Assembly (NCBI GenBank): GCA_030220185.1
Contig: JASPKZ010004199.1
Location: forward strand, 2,464,001-2,528,000
Reading direction: 5' to 3'
Length of the DNA: 64,000 nucleotides
DNA from: Diploptera punctata
Taxonomy: Eukaryota > Arthropoda > Insecta > Blattodea > Blaberidae
The translations under genes and the position numbers were made by a program. Positions 30,480 to 40,330 of this stretch are shown in pieces. The notes under the pieces are model-generated. The model did no database searches. It saw only the letters and a program-made list of their open reading frames with translations, and was not told the origin of the DNA. The first letter of the stretch is position 1. Each line of letters begins with the position of its first letter.

Positions 30480-31672
30480 ATGGGGGTTTCTATATACAAA
30501 AATCTGAACTGTCAATGGGGAACCCAATATCACTTTTTTTTTACTAATTTATTCATGAGTAATTTTGAAAACAAAATAACCAAAGCATATCCTCTCATGT
30601 TCAAATTTTGGTGTAGATACATAGACTATGTTGTTGCCTTGGTTAAAGAAAAACACATAGAAGATACCTTAAAACTTATAAATATACAGAAGAAAACAAT
30701 CAAATTCACACTAGAAAAAGAAATTAACAAACAATTATCTTTTTAGATCTGAAATTACACAGAAAAGAAGAAAATAGAATTCAGCATTTACAGAAAAGGA
30801 ACACATATAGATAAATATGTTAAATCAACAGGTTTCAATCATTTTTTACACAAAATGGCAGTCTTCAAACAGCCCAGTACATAGATTGGTAAATATACCC
30901 ATGGACAAGAAAAATTACGAGTTAGAGAGAAAACACATAATTAAGGTTGCAAAAGAAATTGGTTTCAGTGAAAAAATGATACACAAAAAAAATTGAGAAG
31001 TACAGAAAACAAAAATTGAGGAACGAAAGCACTCTTCAGATAGAAAAATCAAAAGATAAAAAATACAGGAAATTCACATATCACCCTTGGGCACACAACA
31101 AATTTCAAAAATGTTATATTAATTTAGTACCAAAGAATGATTATAGTTTAAATAAACTAATAAAAACTACTAAAAATGAAAAGATTGATGATGGTAAAAA
31201 ATCAGGAATATATCAAATAAAATGTGCAGACTGTGATAAGATATGCATAAGGAAAACAAAAAGAAATTTAACCATTAGAACTAAAGAACACATAAGAAAT
31301 GTAAAAAAGGGGCAAGTAGAAAAATCTGCAGTGGCTGCTCATGTTTGGTCAGAAAACACAAAATAGATGTAAACACAAAATTATTAAAACAAAAATGAAC
31401 TTATCTTATGGGAAAAAAATCTACATACAGAAGAACAAGGAAAGAATTATGAATTTTGAAATTCCTGGAGAAAGGAAACTTGTTAGCAAGTTCATTGGAC
31501 CACTGGCAAAGGGAGCAGGAGTCAAGAATCAGGGCCGACTACTTGAGAAAATTCAGTCTGTAATCACTGATGATGAGGCTCAGCAGCCTTGAAACATACG
31601 TTCGACAAAAACAACCATAAGAGGTAAGAATGTACAGACAAAATGTCTTAATTATTAAACAAACCTTCTAAT
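30480..31672 (+). pseudogene. Penelope-like element, RT palm to GIY-YIG and 3' end
   Basis: Fragments in order: FFFTNLFMSNFENKITK, FWCRYIDYVVALVKEKHIED (the RT catalytic box, YIDY where active PLEs have a double Asp), KFTLEKEINKQLSF, then after several stops KYRKFTYHPWAHNKFQKCYI, GIYQIKCADCDKICIRKTKR (GIY-YIG; Gly of the KTK turn changed to Arg) and EKSAVAAHVWSENTK, EIPGERKLVSKFIG and a terminal VITDDEAQQP*. The 3' tail follows to about 31660. Dead, in GLOD4 intron 3. Confidence 0.85.
31560..31610 (+). ncRNA. hammerhead-like core overlapping the PLE stop codon
   Basis: CUGAUGA 31567-31573, extra U, stem II AGGCU-CAGC-AGCCU, GAAA 31591-31594, minimal stem III ACAUACGU, cleavage predicted after UU (31602/31603). 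The first stem I pair is A-C, so this copy may be weakened; the minus-strand relative at 63965-63992 has three good pairs there. Confidence 0.55.
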
Positions 31673-31724
31673 TATATTATTTTTGGTCTGGACATCTTAC
31701 CTCAATATTAATGTTGATTTGTTC

Positions 31725-31775
31725 TTGGACAGGTTTCAAAACAATTCTGTTTTATCGTCAGCTTTCCCAGACTGG
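31725..31775 (-). ncRNA. candidate hammerhead ribozyme (left arm)
   Basis: CUGACGA at 31761-31755, stem II AAAACA-GAAU-UGUUUU, GAAA at 31737-31734, stem III region ACCUGU (one base off palindromic), cleavage after GUC at 31728/31727. Confidence 0.55.
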
Positions 31776-32214
31776 TTTTATTTATGTTGCATTATGTTGC
31801 ACCACCTGGATGTTGATGTCGGCTCCATCCTGTGGTTGGCCAAAGAACCTCCAAACAAGGTCACCCTCCATTGGAATATCAAAATTCATAACTCTGTTTC
31901 TGTTCTTCTGAATATAAATTTTTTCCCAAATAGTCAGCTCTTTTGTATTTTCTAACTGTTTTAATAATTTAGTGTCTGAATTTATATTATGTTTTTCAGA
32001 CCAAACATGATAATATAAATTCAGACACTAAATTATTAAAACAGTTAGAAAATACAAAAGAGCTGACTATTTGGGAAAAAATTTATATTCAGAAGAACAG
32101 AAACAGAGTTATGAATTTTGATATTCCAATGGAGGGTGACCTTGTTTGGAGGTTCTTTGGCCAACCACAGGATGGAGCTGACATCGACATCCAGGTGGTG
32201 CAACATAAATAAAA

Positions 32215-32275
32215 CCAGTCTGGGAAAGCTGACGATAAAACAGAATTGTTTTGAAACATGTCCAAGAACAAATCA
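32215..32275 (+). ncRNA. candidate hammerhead ribozyme (right arm)
   Basis: CUGACGA 32229-32235, extra U, stem II AAAACA-GAAU-UGUUUU, GAAA 32253-32256, palindromic ACAUGU, GUC|C cleavage at 32262/32263 with a first G-C stem I pair. Confidence 0.65.
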
Positions 32276-32463
32276 ACATTAATATTGAGGTAAGATGTCC
32301 AGACCAAAAATAATATAATTAAAATAACCTCAAAATATAACTTCCTAAAATTAAATATTAAACCTTCTAATGTTACTTCCTATTGTATTTTAAAATACAT
32401 GCATGGTTATTGAATCCCAATAGGTTATATAATTATTTACATCAAAGTAAAAAAATATATATA

Positions 32464-33716
32464 TGAGGGGCATATTGAAAGTCATGAGCAACATTTTTAA
32501 AAAAAGTCATAATTTTTTATTTTAGACAAACCAATTACATCATCATAATATACAGATTTTTGTATCACTTTTCAGCATAGTCTCCATTTCTTTGCACACA
32601 TTTATTCCATCGTTCTATAAGCTTGAAAATACCCTTGTGGTAGAAGTCTGTTCCAGCTACTCAAAGACACTGATGCACTGCTTTCAGAATATCCTCCAGC
32701 GTCACGTAGCGTTGGCCTTGCAGCTGATCCTTCACAGAACCAAAAAGATGGTAGTCAGAGGGTGCCAAGTCAGGACTGTAGGGAGGATGTGAAAGAGTTT
32801 CCCACCCAAATTTTCTGATCATCTCCACAGTGGCACAAGTGAGGACGTGCGTTATCATGTTGGAGAATGATATTCTTTCCAGGTCGTTTGTTGCATAATA
32901 CATGATGGATTTTCACAAGTGCCTGGACTAGTGGGCAGCATTTATGGTTTGTCCAGCTTCAAGAAATTCAATCAGAATGCAACCCTATACATTCCAAAAG
33001 ACACTCCCCATAACTTTCCTAGCAGATAGCACTATTTTTGGTTTTTAGTTCAATGACAAATTCAAATGGTGCCATTTCATACTGCGGTGTTTTGTTTCAG
33101 GCTCACAATGATGAAACCAGCTTTCATACTGTCACAATACTCATAAAAAATTACCACCTTCATTTTAAAATCTCTGAAGAAGTCGTAGGTGATGGTTCTT
33201 TTCTGAAGTTTGTGCTTCAATCAATAAATGTGGACCCAACCGACACAAACTTTTCAGTAATCCAAACTGTGAATCATTTCTTGCACATTGATACTCCTGT
33301 CATCTCTAATGAGCACATCAACACTTTCCTTGTTGTGATCCGTGGAGACAGAACGTGGGTGACCTCTATGAAGCCCATTTTGGATACTCGTATTCCCATC
33401 TTTGAAATGTTTTGCCCATATCCTAACACTGCTGGCACCCATGCATGCATTTCCATATGCACGTTGAAGTCTGAGGTGAGTGTCAGCAGCTGATTGTTCC
33501 TCTTTAACTAGGAATTTCATGATAGCATGCTGTCGCAACAAAACTCTGATATCCACCATTTTGGAATTGCTGAGTGTGGTCACTTGATAGAAGCTAATGA
33601 CGTCAAAACTTGACAACATGTGTTTTGAAGTTTGTAGATTACAATCCTGCAGTCATTTTTGTTACATTGTTGGAATTTGAATTTTAACAAGTTGTTCATG
33701 ACTTTGAGTATGTCCC
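32464..33716 (-). mobile_element. mariner transposon, dead
   Basis: TIRs TGAGGGGCATATTGAAAGTC and the complement of GACATACTCAAAGTCATGA-type right end, flanked by TA. The minus strand encodes the N-terminal HTH (AIMKFLVKEEQSAADTHLRL, SVRIWAKHFKDGNTSIQNG; 33254-33560), a decayed middle and the third catalytic motif HPPYSPDLAPSDYHLFGSVK (the DD34D-type Asp), then WNKCVQRNGDYAE. Several frameshifts and stops. 1.25 kb is the normal mariner length, so it is full length but mutated. Confidence 0.85.
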
Positions 33717-33937
33717 TATTATAATTATATATATATATATATATATATTATAATTATTATTAAACATTTTTAGAAGTTTTGTGTTTTGAAAATACATAAT
33801 GAGGGGTTTAATTCTACTATTTAAAAAAAAAATTCTCTCTTTCTTTCATATTGTGAAAAGAAAAAAGAAAAGAGGATTGTTACAGTACCTTCACTCCTCG
33901 AAAAAAAATTGTAAATTTTTAATCTGTGAATTGAAAT
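33717..33937. other. AT microsatellite and low-complexity DNA
   Basis: 33729-33750 is an AT dinucleotide run. The rest is A/T-rich with no features. Confidence 0.6.
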
Positions 33938-34207
33938 ATAAATTGAGATATTGACATGGGAAAGGTAGTAAGTCATAAAAATAAAATTTTACAAGGGAAG
34001 CAAGAAAACAATTTTGATACTTTTAAAATTTAAATATATTTTGTAAAGGTAATATGGATATCTTTTTAACTGTTTTGCAAATACAATTCCTTGTTTAGTA
34101 GTGTCAAAATTATATTAAAATTAATGTTGGGGAAATTGTTTTTTGCTTCCCCTGTAAAATTTGCTTTTTATGACTTACTACCTTTCCCATGTCAACGCCT
34201 CAATTAT
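33938..34207. mobile_element. palindromic MITE, about 270 bp
   Basis: Inverted arms of about 75 bp: TTGACATGGGAAAGGTAGTA at 33951 and its complement ending near 34197, with further complementarity to AAATTGAG / CTCAATT outside. The interior is about 110 bp and non-coding. No match to the other families here. Confidence 0.7.
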
Positions 34208-34885
34208 TTAAATTAGCTGAGAGGGGTTAGAGGCCATGGAGGGGTGAATGCAGAGATCCTTGATTCTTAGCCAATAACATGAGCAAGAGGAGGAGGAGAT
34301 GGAGGTAGGATGCTCTGGCTGACTTCATTTCCAGGAAAATCCTTGCACTCATTTTTGTAGTACCCTGAGTGAGTCCTAGGACCAGACTGTGTTGAGTGAA
34401 GAAATATCTTCAACCTTCTGTACTCTAGGATTGAACCAGGCTGTTCAGCCTATAGTGAAGGGGTTGTTGGTTGTAATGTCCCACGTTGTAGATATATGAT
34501 TGTAATAATTTAGATCACTGTTATTTGCCGCGGCACTGATGACTCCCTTCAGGGGAATGAGGAAAAGTTTCTAACATAAATAAGCAATGACACTTTTGTT
34601 AACAGTTAAACTAAATGTTATTTTATTAAAGTTTTTACTTCTTTTTAGATTAATCTTGTAAATGATCAATAATTTAAAAGATTCTGACTTAAATTAATAA
34701 ATTTCACTTATAGAAGATTATTACTTCATATATGTAATGGATGACTATTTCCAACGGTCAATTTTTCCCTAACACTATATTTTCACTTTATGGATTATTT
34801 ATACTCCATATGAATTAAATTTATACCACAATATTATTTTCCGTAACTTTGACACCATTTTGTCAACTAATATCAGGAAATGAAC
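34208..34885. other. intronic sequence with a possible SINE relic
   Basis: 34205-34620 has minus-strand box B-like sequence (complement of GGATTGAACC near 34430) and GC-richer text like a decayed tRNA-type SINE. Ends are not definable. 34620-34885 is plain AT-rich DNA. Confidence 0.4.
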
Positions 34886-34897
34886 AATAATTCTCTT

Positions 34898-35236
34898 GAC
34901 GATTTTATTATTAATTTAACACTTCTCATTGAAGGATGAAATGTCAATGAGAAGTGTTAAATTAATAATAAAATCGTCAATAGAAGCCCTACTGGCTTTA
35001 TAAAGTAGTGTTAAATTCCCAATAAATGTCTTCTTAACTAAGAAGCCGCCATTTGCAAAGATAGAAGCTATGGTTTCAAGCATTTGGCGCGAGGGAATTA
35101 CAACGTACATAAGAGAAAAATTTGCGTCTAGATCGCAACTCGCCTTGGTAGCTCAGTTGGTAGAGCACTTGGCCCGGAAAGCCAAGGGTACCGGGTTCGA
35201 GTCCCGGTCTAGGCGAAAATTTTTCTCTTCAAAAAT
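34898..35236 (+). mobile_element. tRNA-like foldback, family E2, 339 bp
   Basis: 12 bp duplication AATAATTCTCTT (34886-34897, 35237-35248). Begins with a short inverted copy of its own start (34898-34935 against 34940-34978), then the E2 body and the tRNA-like domain, ending AAATTTTTCTCTTC. The inverted segment here is only about 38 bp, whereas at 22866-23630 it spans the entire unit, so the two show different extents of the same inversion. Confidence 0.85.
35141..35214 (+). repeat. tRNA-like domain (E2), best-preserved copy
   Basis: CGCCTTGGTAGCTCAGTTGG start; T arm CCGGG-TTCGAGT-CCCGG pairs five of five; acceptor GCC..GG/TCTAGGC mostly pairs; anticodon stem TTGGC/GCCAA with loop CCGGAAA. 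The loop would read GGA as anticodon, but position 33 is C and flanks are repeat, so I do not call a functional tRNA gene. Confidence 0.65.
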
Positions 35237-35248
35237 AATAATTCTCTT

Positions 35249-35873
35249 ATTTCTTGATGACTCATTGTTTTACATGTCTAGCTTCTTTTAAGTATTGTAG
35301 CCATCTTGTTGTTCTGGGAAAAATCCCATTTCATTTCTGTTATAATCTGGAAGTTCTGATTGGTCCAACTGAAAAGGAAGGAGTACTACTGGCTGACTCA
35401 CATCCAATTCGTCCAATCCCATTTATTTGTTTATAAAAAATATCAATTCAAAGTATTTTTACATACATTAAATCAGTATTAACAGTTTGTATTGACCAGT
35501 TCGAATTTTTTTATATACTTATAAAAAAATTTGAATTCTCTAAATCAATCTTCTTTCCACTCTTAATATAAATAAATATAATTATATTTAAATATTAAAT
35601 AAAAACCCTTATTATTTTATATGGGGATAAATATCTGGTTTTAATAGTCAGATGCCTGAGCTACCTGGCTTAGAGCTAAGATAGGTGCAGTGTAAAGTTT
35701 CTAATCACTAAATTGTTTATAAAAAGGATACCTTGATAAAATCTCAAATGCTTCTGCAGTACATATGTTGGGAAGACATGTTAATAGCAATTTTTCTGTC
35801 ATATGTCACTTCCCTCTGTCCTTATTGATAAGAGTTACTGTTTAATGTAAAACTTCTAATATTTTCACTATAG
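35249..35873. other. end of GLOD4 intron 3, no gene seen
   Basis: A short frame at 35254-35436 has no domain. The intron ends with TTTTCACTATAG before exon 4. Confidence 0.5.
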
Positions 35874-36029
35874 ATCCTGTAGAAAAAGTAATATTGGCAA
35901 GTTCTAATCTACAGACTTCTATTGACTATTGGAATGGGATTCTTGGCTTGAAAATCTTTGACAAGTCAGAAAAAAAAGTTCTTCTTGGATTTGCAGAAGA
36001 TCAGACAAAGCTGGAACTTCAAGATATTG
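35874..36029 (+). CDS. GLOD4: GLOD4 exon 4: start of VOC domain 2
   Basis: 156 bp, phase 1 in and out (ATTG|GTAAG). Encodes DPVEKVILASSNLQTSIDYW, GILGLKIFDKSEKKVLLGF and TKLELQDI, aligning with human [40 protein letters not shown] and CKLELQGV. Residues 136-187. Confidence 0.95.
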
Positions 36030-36212
36030 GTAAGAAAAATTTCATCCTAGTAGTTAATCAGCTCTCAGCATGGTCATATGTTGTATATGTACATATTCAT
36101 GTTGATAAAAAAAACCTCTATTCATGTTGATAAAAAACACATATGATACTAAAAAAAGTGTGAGTTAGATAGCCTAAGACATCAAATTCAAGTATACAAA
36201 CTTTCATTAATA

Positions 36213-36636
36213 CTAGGGCATTCAGTAAGTAATGGCAACACTTATAAATCAGTGATCCTTGTGGTGACAATTGTAATATTGTAGTATATTGTTGAACAGT
36301 CTTTGTTGTATAAATCTGCAATATTGAAAGTCTCGTAATAGCAATTTTTGTGAATACATTCACTGTGTTTCATATTTATTAAGTAAAAAGATGTTCAGGA
36401 GAATTTGTTTAGAAGTACTCAAACATCCACCAAATTCACCAGACAGAAGCCCTTGTTTGTGACTATAACTTATTCTCAAATATCAAAGAGATATCCAGAA
36501 ATGGTGCTGTAGATGGAGTGCATTATCTTCCAAGGATTTGGCATTGTGTAGTTAACTTGGCAGGAGATTAAAGTCAAAAGTAACCTAAATAAATTTTTTG
36601 TGGTGTTATAAGTGTTGCCACTATTGAATGCCCTAG
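36213..36636 (+). mobile_element. internally deleted mariner, 424 bp
   Basis: TIRs CTAGGGCATTCAGTAAGTAA and its partner ending TTGAATGCCCTAG, each next to TA. Inside, plus-strand remnants LKHPPNSPDRSPC..L resemble the third catalytic region of a mariner transposase. A mariner relative distinct from the 32464 element. Confidence 0.75.
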
Positions 36637-36904
36637 TATTTAAAGTAAGTGACACTAGAAGGTTTATTTTAATTAATAATAGAGTTTGAATTTAACACCT
36701 TACCTCATAATTGTAGATTTCTCAAATACTATTTTAATTATTCTGTGTACTATCTAACTGAAAACTTTTATCAGGAATAAAATTAACTGGAGAATGAAAC
36801 TAGTCACCTTAAATCTTCATAGTATAGCAGAGTAAAATTTACACTGGATTGTGCAGCAAATGTCTGGGTTAAATATAAAATCCTCTCCACAGAAAGTAAA
36901 CATT
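36637..36904. other. PLE terminus relic and intron sequence
   Basis: 36655-36720 (minus) has the family tail and TGAGGTAAGG motif (complement of CTTACCTCATAATTG), a terminus without visible arm. Rest unremarkable. Confidence 0.45.
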
Positions 36905-37855
36905 GAGAATCTAATATATAAAAATGAATGTTCATTAATTCATATTTTATGCTCTGCTGTACCGTTCATCCATTTGTGATGGGGCTTTTTGCAAAATGTT
37001 GAGGAATTTCTCTTTAAGGTTATATGCTATAAAAGAGTTGTAATACTCAACCTCTTCATTCTTAAAAATCATCCTTTGTAGTGAAAAACATTAAGAAAGT
37101 AGTTTTTTGAATGCTTAAATGGCTTATGTTGCCTGAACCATAACAAAAACACAAAATTAATGTTTCGAGAATAGAATATCTCAAAAAAAACTATACAAAA
37201 AAGTCTATGACAGCATATGTTTATATTTTACGGATAACTCACAATAACCATTTTTGTCTTTCATTGATGCCAAGATCAGGATAAGTAGATTCCTGGGCAA
37301 GCGTAGCATTGCACGGCAGGTATTCTTTTACGGATAACTCACAATAATGAATTTTGTCTTTCAGCTCATTTATGCCAAGAAGATTGGGATAAGTAGATTT
37401 CCAGGCAATACTGGGTAATCAGCACGGGGTATCTTAAAATAATTATGGTATAAATTTATAATTATTTTTCCTTTACTTATTCAACTAAACATAAAAACAC
37501 AATTTTCGTCTTTCAACTCATTTGTGCCAAAAAGATCAGGATAAGTAGATTTCCAGGCAATGCCGAGTAATCAGCACAGGGTATCTAAAATAATACAATA
37601 TAAATTTTTCCTTTTAGTTATTCAGCTAAACATGAAAACACATTAATTTTCGTCTTTCACCTCATTTATATCAAGAAGATCGGGAAAGTAGATTCCTGGG
37701 CAATGCAAATAATTACAATATAAATTTTTCCCTTCATTTATTCAAGTAAAAAAAACACATTTTTTCGTCTTTCAGCTCATTTATGCCAAGATGATCAGGA
37801 TAAGTAGATTCCTGGGCAACACTGAGTAATCAGCATGGGGTATATATATATATAT
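36905..37855 (+). repeat. minisatellite, unit about 110-150 bp, in a Helitron-like context
   Basis: Starts with TCTAATATATAAAAATGAAT, a phrase common in insect Helitron-like repeats. From 37250 five units share TTTCGTCTTTCAGCTCATTT, GCCAAGA.GATCAGGATAAG and TAGATTCCTGGGCAA..AATCAGC. The classification as Helitron-type is tentative since no CTRR hairpin end was verified. Confidence 0.55.
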
Positions 37856-38178
37856 CCATAGTAATTCTGCCCAAAGGCAGGTCCTTCACTGCAATCATAG
37901 CATTTTCATGCTATGCTTGCAGCTTTACTAGGGAAATATAGGTGTGGTAGTTTCCCGTTGCTTTCCACACCGGTGAAGGATGATAATGATGATGATGGTT
38001 ATGATGGCCATATGATTTCGGGGACCGTTTGGGCCTTAAAGTTTTCCTGACATTTGTCTTACAGGTGAGGAAAAACCCCGAGAAAAACCTCACCCAGAAA
38101 AACAGCCCCGACCGGGGATTGAACCCGGGCCCGCTGCGTGACAAGGCAGCACGCTACTTCGAGACTACAGCAGTGGAC
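37856..38178 (-). mobile_element. tRNA-headed SINE, family A, second copy
   Basis: Minus-strand head GTCCACTGCTGTAGTC, box B GGGTTCAATCCCC, same body as 2474-2805 including the GAT-rich patch. Inserted in an AT repeat, which serves as its target duplication on both sides. Confidence 0.85.
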
Positions 38179-38805
38179 ATATATATATATATAATTTTAT
38201 TTTTTCTACCTAGAGTAAAGAGTATCAATTAATGTTAATTAAAATTAGTTGTATTAACTATTGAATGTCAATGGCAAGCCTGAGTACTTAATTTCATTAT
38301 TACTTATGTAATTAACTGATATGGCATGGGAAAATCATAATGTCCTCTTAGTGGAAGCAGCCCTTATTGTAATGAGCACCTCATATCCGGTTTTGAAGCC
38401 TGGCCAGCTTCATCTTCAGTAATTTCTCATCGACTGATGTTATATCGATCAGAACTGCTTTGGGATTCAATCATTTTGCTCACAAAGAGGCAGTGTTCAA
38501 TAGTTTGACACATAGATTGGTAAATATATTTATGAGCAAAGAAAAATTATGAAAAAAAAAAGAATACATAATTAATGTAGCAACAGAAAACAGCTTTGAA
38601 GGAAATATGGTGCAAGAAAATAAATAAATTTAAAAGACAAAAATTAATTAATGAAAGCACACTTACAAAACAAACAGAAAAACATAAAATTTGAGAAATT
38701 CACTTACCATCCATTGAAACACCACAAGTTTAAAAAAAATTTAAAAAGTTTAATATAAGATTGGCACTGAAGAATGAATACAACCTTAATAGGATTATTA
38801 ATAAT

Positions 38806-39640
38806 GGTTTGCAGATGATCTTGTTTTACTAGCAACATCTGAAGATTATTTACAATGGTCAGTACATAATTTAAATTTATTAATTAAATAAAAATAAAAC
38901 GTAGTTTTATTTGATTTTCATATTTATTATATAATTCAGTGACAGCTGTTTCGATACACTGTACCTTCTTCAGACATGTTAACAAATTATGAATTTAAAT
39001 TTGATAGCCCAGAAATATTCAATGGAAATATCTACCAATAAAACTAAAATAATGGCCTTTTGTGGAAAATCCCCAATACCAAGCAAAATTTGTTTAAATA
39101 ACAAAATTTTAGAGAGAGTTAATGAGTTTAGTTATTTAGGATATAAACTTCCTTTGTTGAAAATTTGGATTTATCAGAGAAAATTGTGAAATTCAACAAA
39201 TCAATGGGAATCATTAATAGAGTTTTAAAACCTTCATTAGTGCAAAAATCAACTCTTACACGTCTTTATCAAATAATGGCTCGACCAGTCCTATGTTATG
39301 GGAGTGAAGCATGGACTGTAAGGACGAGATGTGAAAGCAGACTAACAGCTTGTGAGATGAAATTTATGCGCCGAACAGCTGGCTAGACCAAATGGGATCG
39401 AAAGAAAAATGTAGAAATCCTTCAAGAACTTAATGTGTCACCAATACTGGACTACATCTCCAGATATCAGCTAAACTGGAAGGAACATGTCTCAAGAATG
39501 GCTAGATCCAGGATCCCCAAGGCAATAATGAACTACTGTCCAAATGGGAAATGGTCACTTGGTCGACCTATGAAAAGATGGCACGAAAACCACTTTCTCA
39601 GGCCGTAACGTTCTTCTAGGACTAATACCTGGCAGGATGA
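38806..39640 (+). pseudogene. LINE reverse transcriptase, C-terminal part, interrupted
   Basis: FADDLVLLATSEDYLQWSVH, then after a 113 bp insertion NLIAQKYSMEISTNKTKIMA, NEFSYLGYKL, ARPVLCYGSEAWTVRTRCES and CEMKFMRRTAG, ending near PMKRWHENHFL. It is closely related to 47762-49155. It keeps the intact FADD box, unlike that copy, but has stops and frameshifts. Confidence 0.8.
38879..38991 (-). mobile_element. 113 bp hammerhead-only mobile unit
   Basis: Inserted in LINE coding with an exact 11 bp duplication AATTTAAATTT (38868-38878, 38992-39002). The minus strand has ATAATTTGTTAACATGT, CUGAAGA, stem II GGUAC../GUAUC, GAAA, CAGCUG, GUC|ACUG, then an AT tract and the small hairpin AATAAAACTACGTTTTATT before TTTATTTAATTAAT. 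Both arms of the palindrome at 28764-28990 are copies. No coding capacity. Whether the PLEs here mobilise it is inferred from family similarity. Confidence 0.85.
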
Positions 39641-40044
39641 TGATGAAAACCAATAGAAATGAAAAAAAAAATTGAAGGAGAAAACAAATCAGGAATTTAT
39701 CAGATCGAATGTAGAGGGATTGTGACACAATTTACATAGGGAAAACAAATATAAATTTGAAAACAAGGGTGAAAGAACATCTTAGAAATGTCATAAATGG
39801 TCAGCGTTAGCTACTCATGCTTGGTCTGAAAAACATCTATGGTAATTGTTACAAAAGCCAGTTTAATTAAACAAATAGTAAAACAAAAAGAACTTACAGT
39901 TTGAAAAAAAAATCCACATAAAAAAACAAGGAAGAAAAATTTATGAACTTCGAAATTCTCGTGGATTCTGAGTTGATCCGGAGAATTATTGGTTCACCAA
40001 CAGAGGGAGGAAGAAGCAGTTCTTCTGTTCAACGTAACATCAGT

Positions 40045-40100
40045 CAACGAGAAATTACTGAAGATGAAGCTACCCAGGCTTCGAAACCGGTGTAGTTAGA
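40045..40100 (+). ncRNA. hammerhead-like core at a PLE 3' end
   Basis: CUGAAGA 40058-40064, extra U, stem II GAAGC-UACCCAG-GCUUC, GAAA 40083-40086, palindromic ACCGGU. The next base is G where H17 must not be G, so this copy is probably uncleavable; the copy at 11846 has A there. Confidence 0.5.
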
Positions 40101-40251
40101 AGATTGAATATGAGGTGAGGTATGAAACATTTAAATTTAATGTTAAATTAAACCTCATAGTGATTTTTTCCTATAAAAGTTCAATGTGAATAGTGTTCAC
40201 TACAAAGGGTACATAGGGTTTTAAAAGTGAGAAAAATGCATGTCTGTCCAT

Positions 40252-40330
40252 GGATGCCTGGGTAGCTCAAAGGAAAAGTGCCCATGCACAAAGCTGGAAA
40301 TCTAGGTTCACTCATAAATTTTTCTCTTCT
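40252..40330 (+). repeat. decayed tRNA-like unit, E1 type
   Basis: GCCTGGGTAGCTCAAAGGAA start, GGTTCACTC box B remnant, then AAATTTTTCTCTT, the usual border. Acceptor no longer pairs. Confidence 0.5.

Larger units (their letters stand above)
31673..32359 (+). mobile_element. PLE-derived giant foldback, 687 bp
   Basis: 12 bp target duplication AAACCTTCTAAT (31661-31672, 32360-32371). Two inverted copies of a PLE 3' segment (31689-32005 and 32012-32303) meet near 32008 with very few mismatches. Each arm contains PLE coding (WEKIYIQKNRNRVMNFDIP) and a hammerhead core. After the right arm comes the family tail AACCTCAAAATATAACTTCC. Transcribed from either strand it would form an almost 300 bp duplex. 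Confidence 0.85.
38345..40165 (+). mobile_element. Penelope-like element with inverted 3' end at its 5' side
   Basis: 38345-38460 is an inverted copy of the PLE's own 3' terminal region (minus strand EITEDEA-coding and hammerhead core), directly joined to plus-strand PLE coding: FNSLTHRLVNIFMS, FEKFTYHPLKHHKFKK (38480-38805). A LINE (38806-39640) interrupts. Coding resumes with SGIYQIECRG.CDTIYIGKTN (GIY-YIG with one frameshift), YTEGGRSSS-type residues and EITEDEATQASKPV*. It ends ATGAGGTGAGG ... AAACCTCATAGTGATTTTTT. It shows how the short foldbacks arise: the same layout with the middle missing. Confidence 0.8.

Noticed and set aside
33038..33493. 151-codon plus-strand frame
   Set aside because: It is antisense to the mariner transposase, which is on the minus strand with matching motifs.
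35141..35214. Functional tRNA gene
   Set aside because: Box A, box B and stems are good, but position 33 is not U, the anticodon loop varies among copies, there is no poly-T terminator directly after, and every copy lies in a repeat.
37250..37855. CRISPR array
   Set aside because: Repeat units are over 100 bp, diverged and without uniform spacers; this is a eukaryotic minisatellite.
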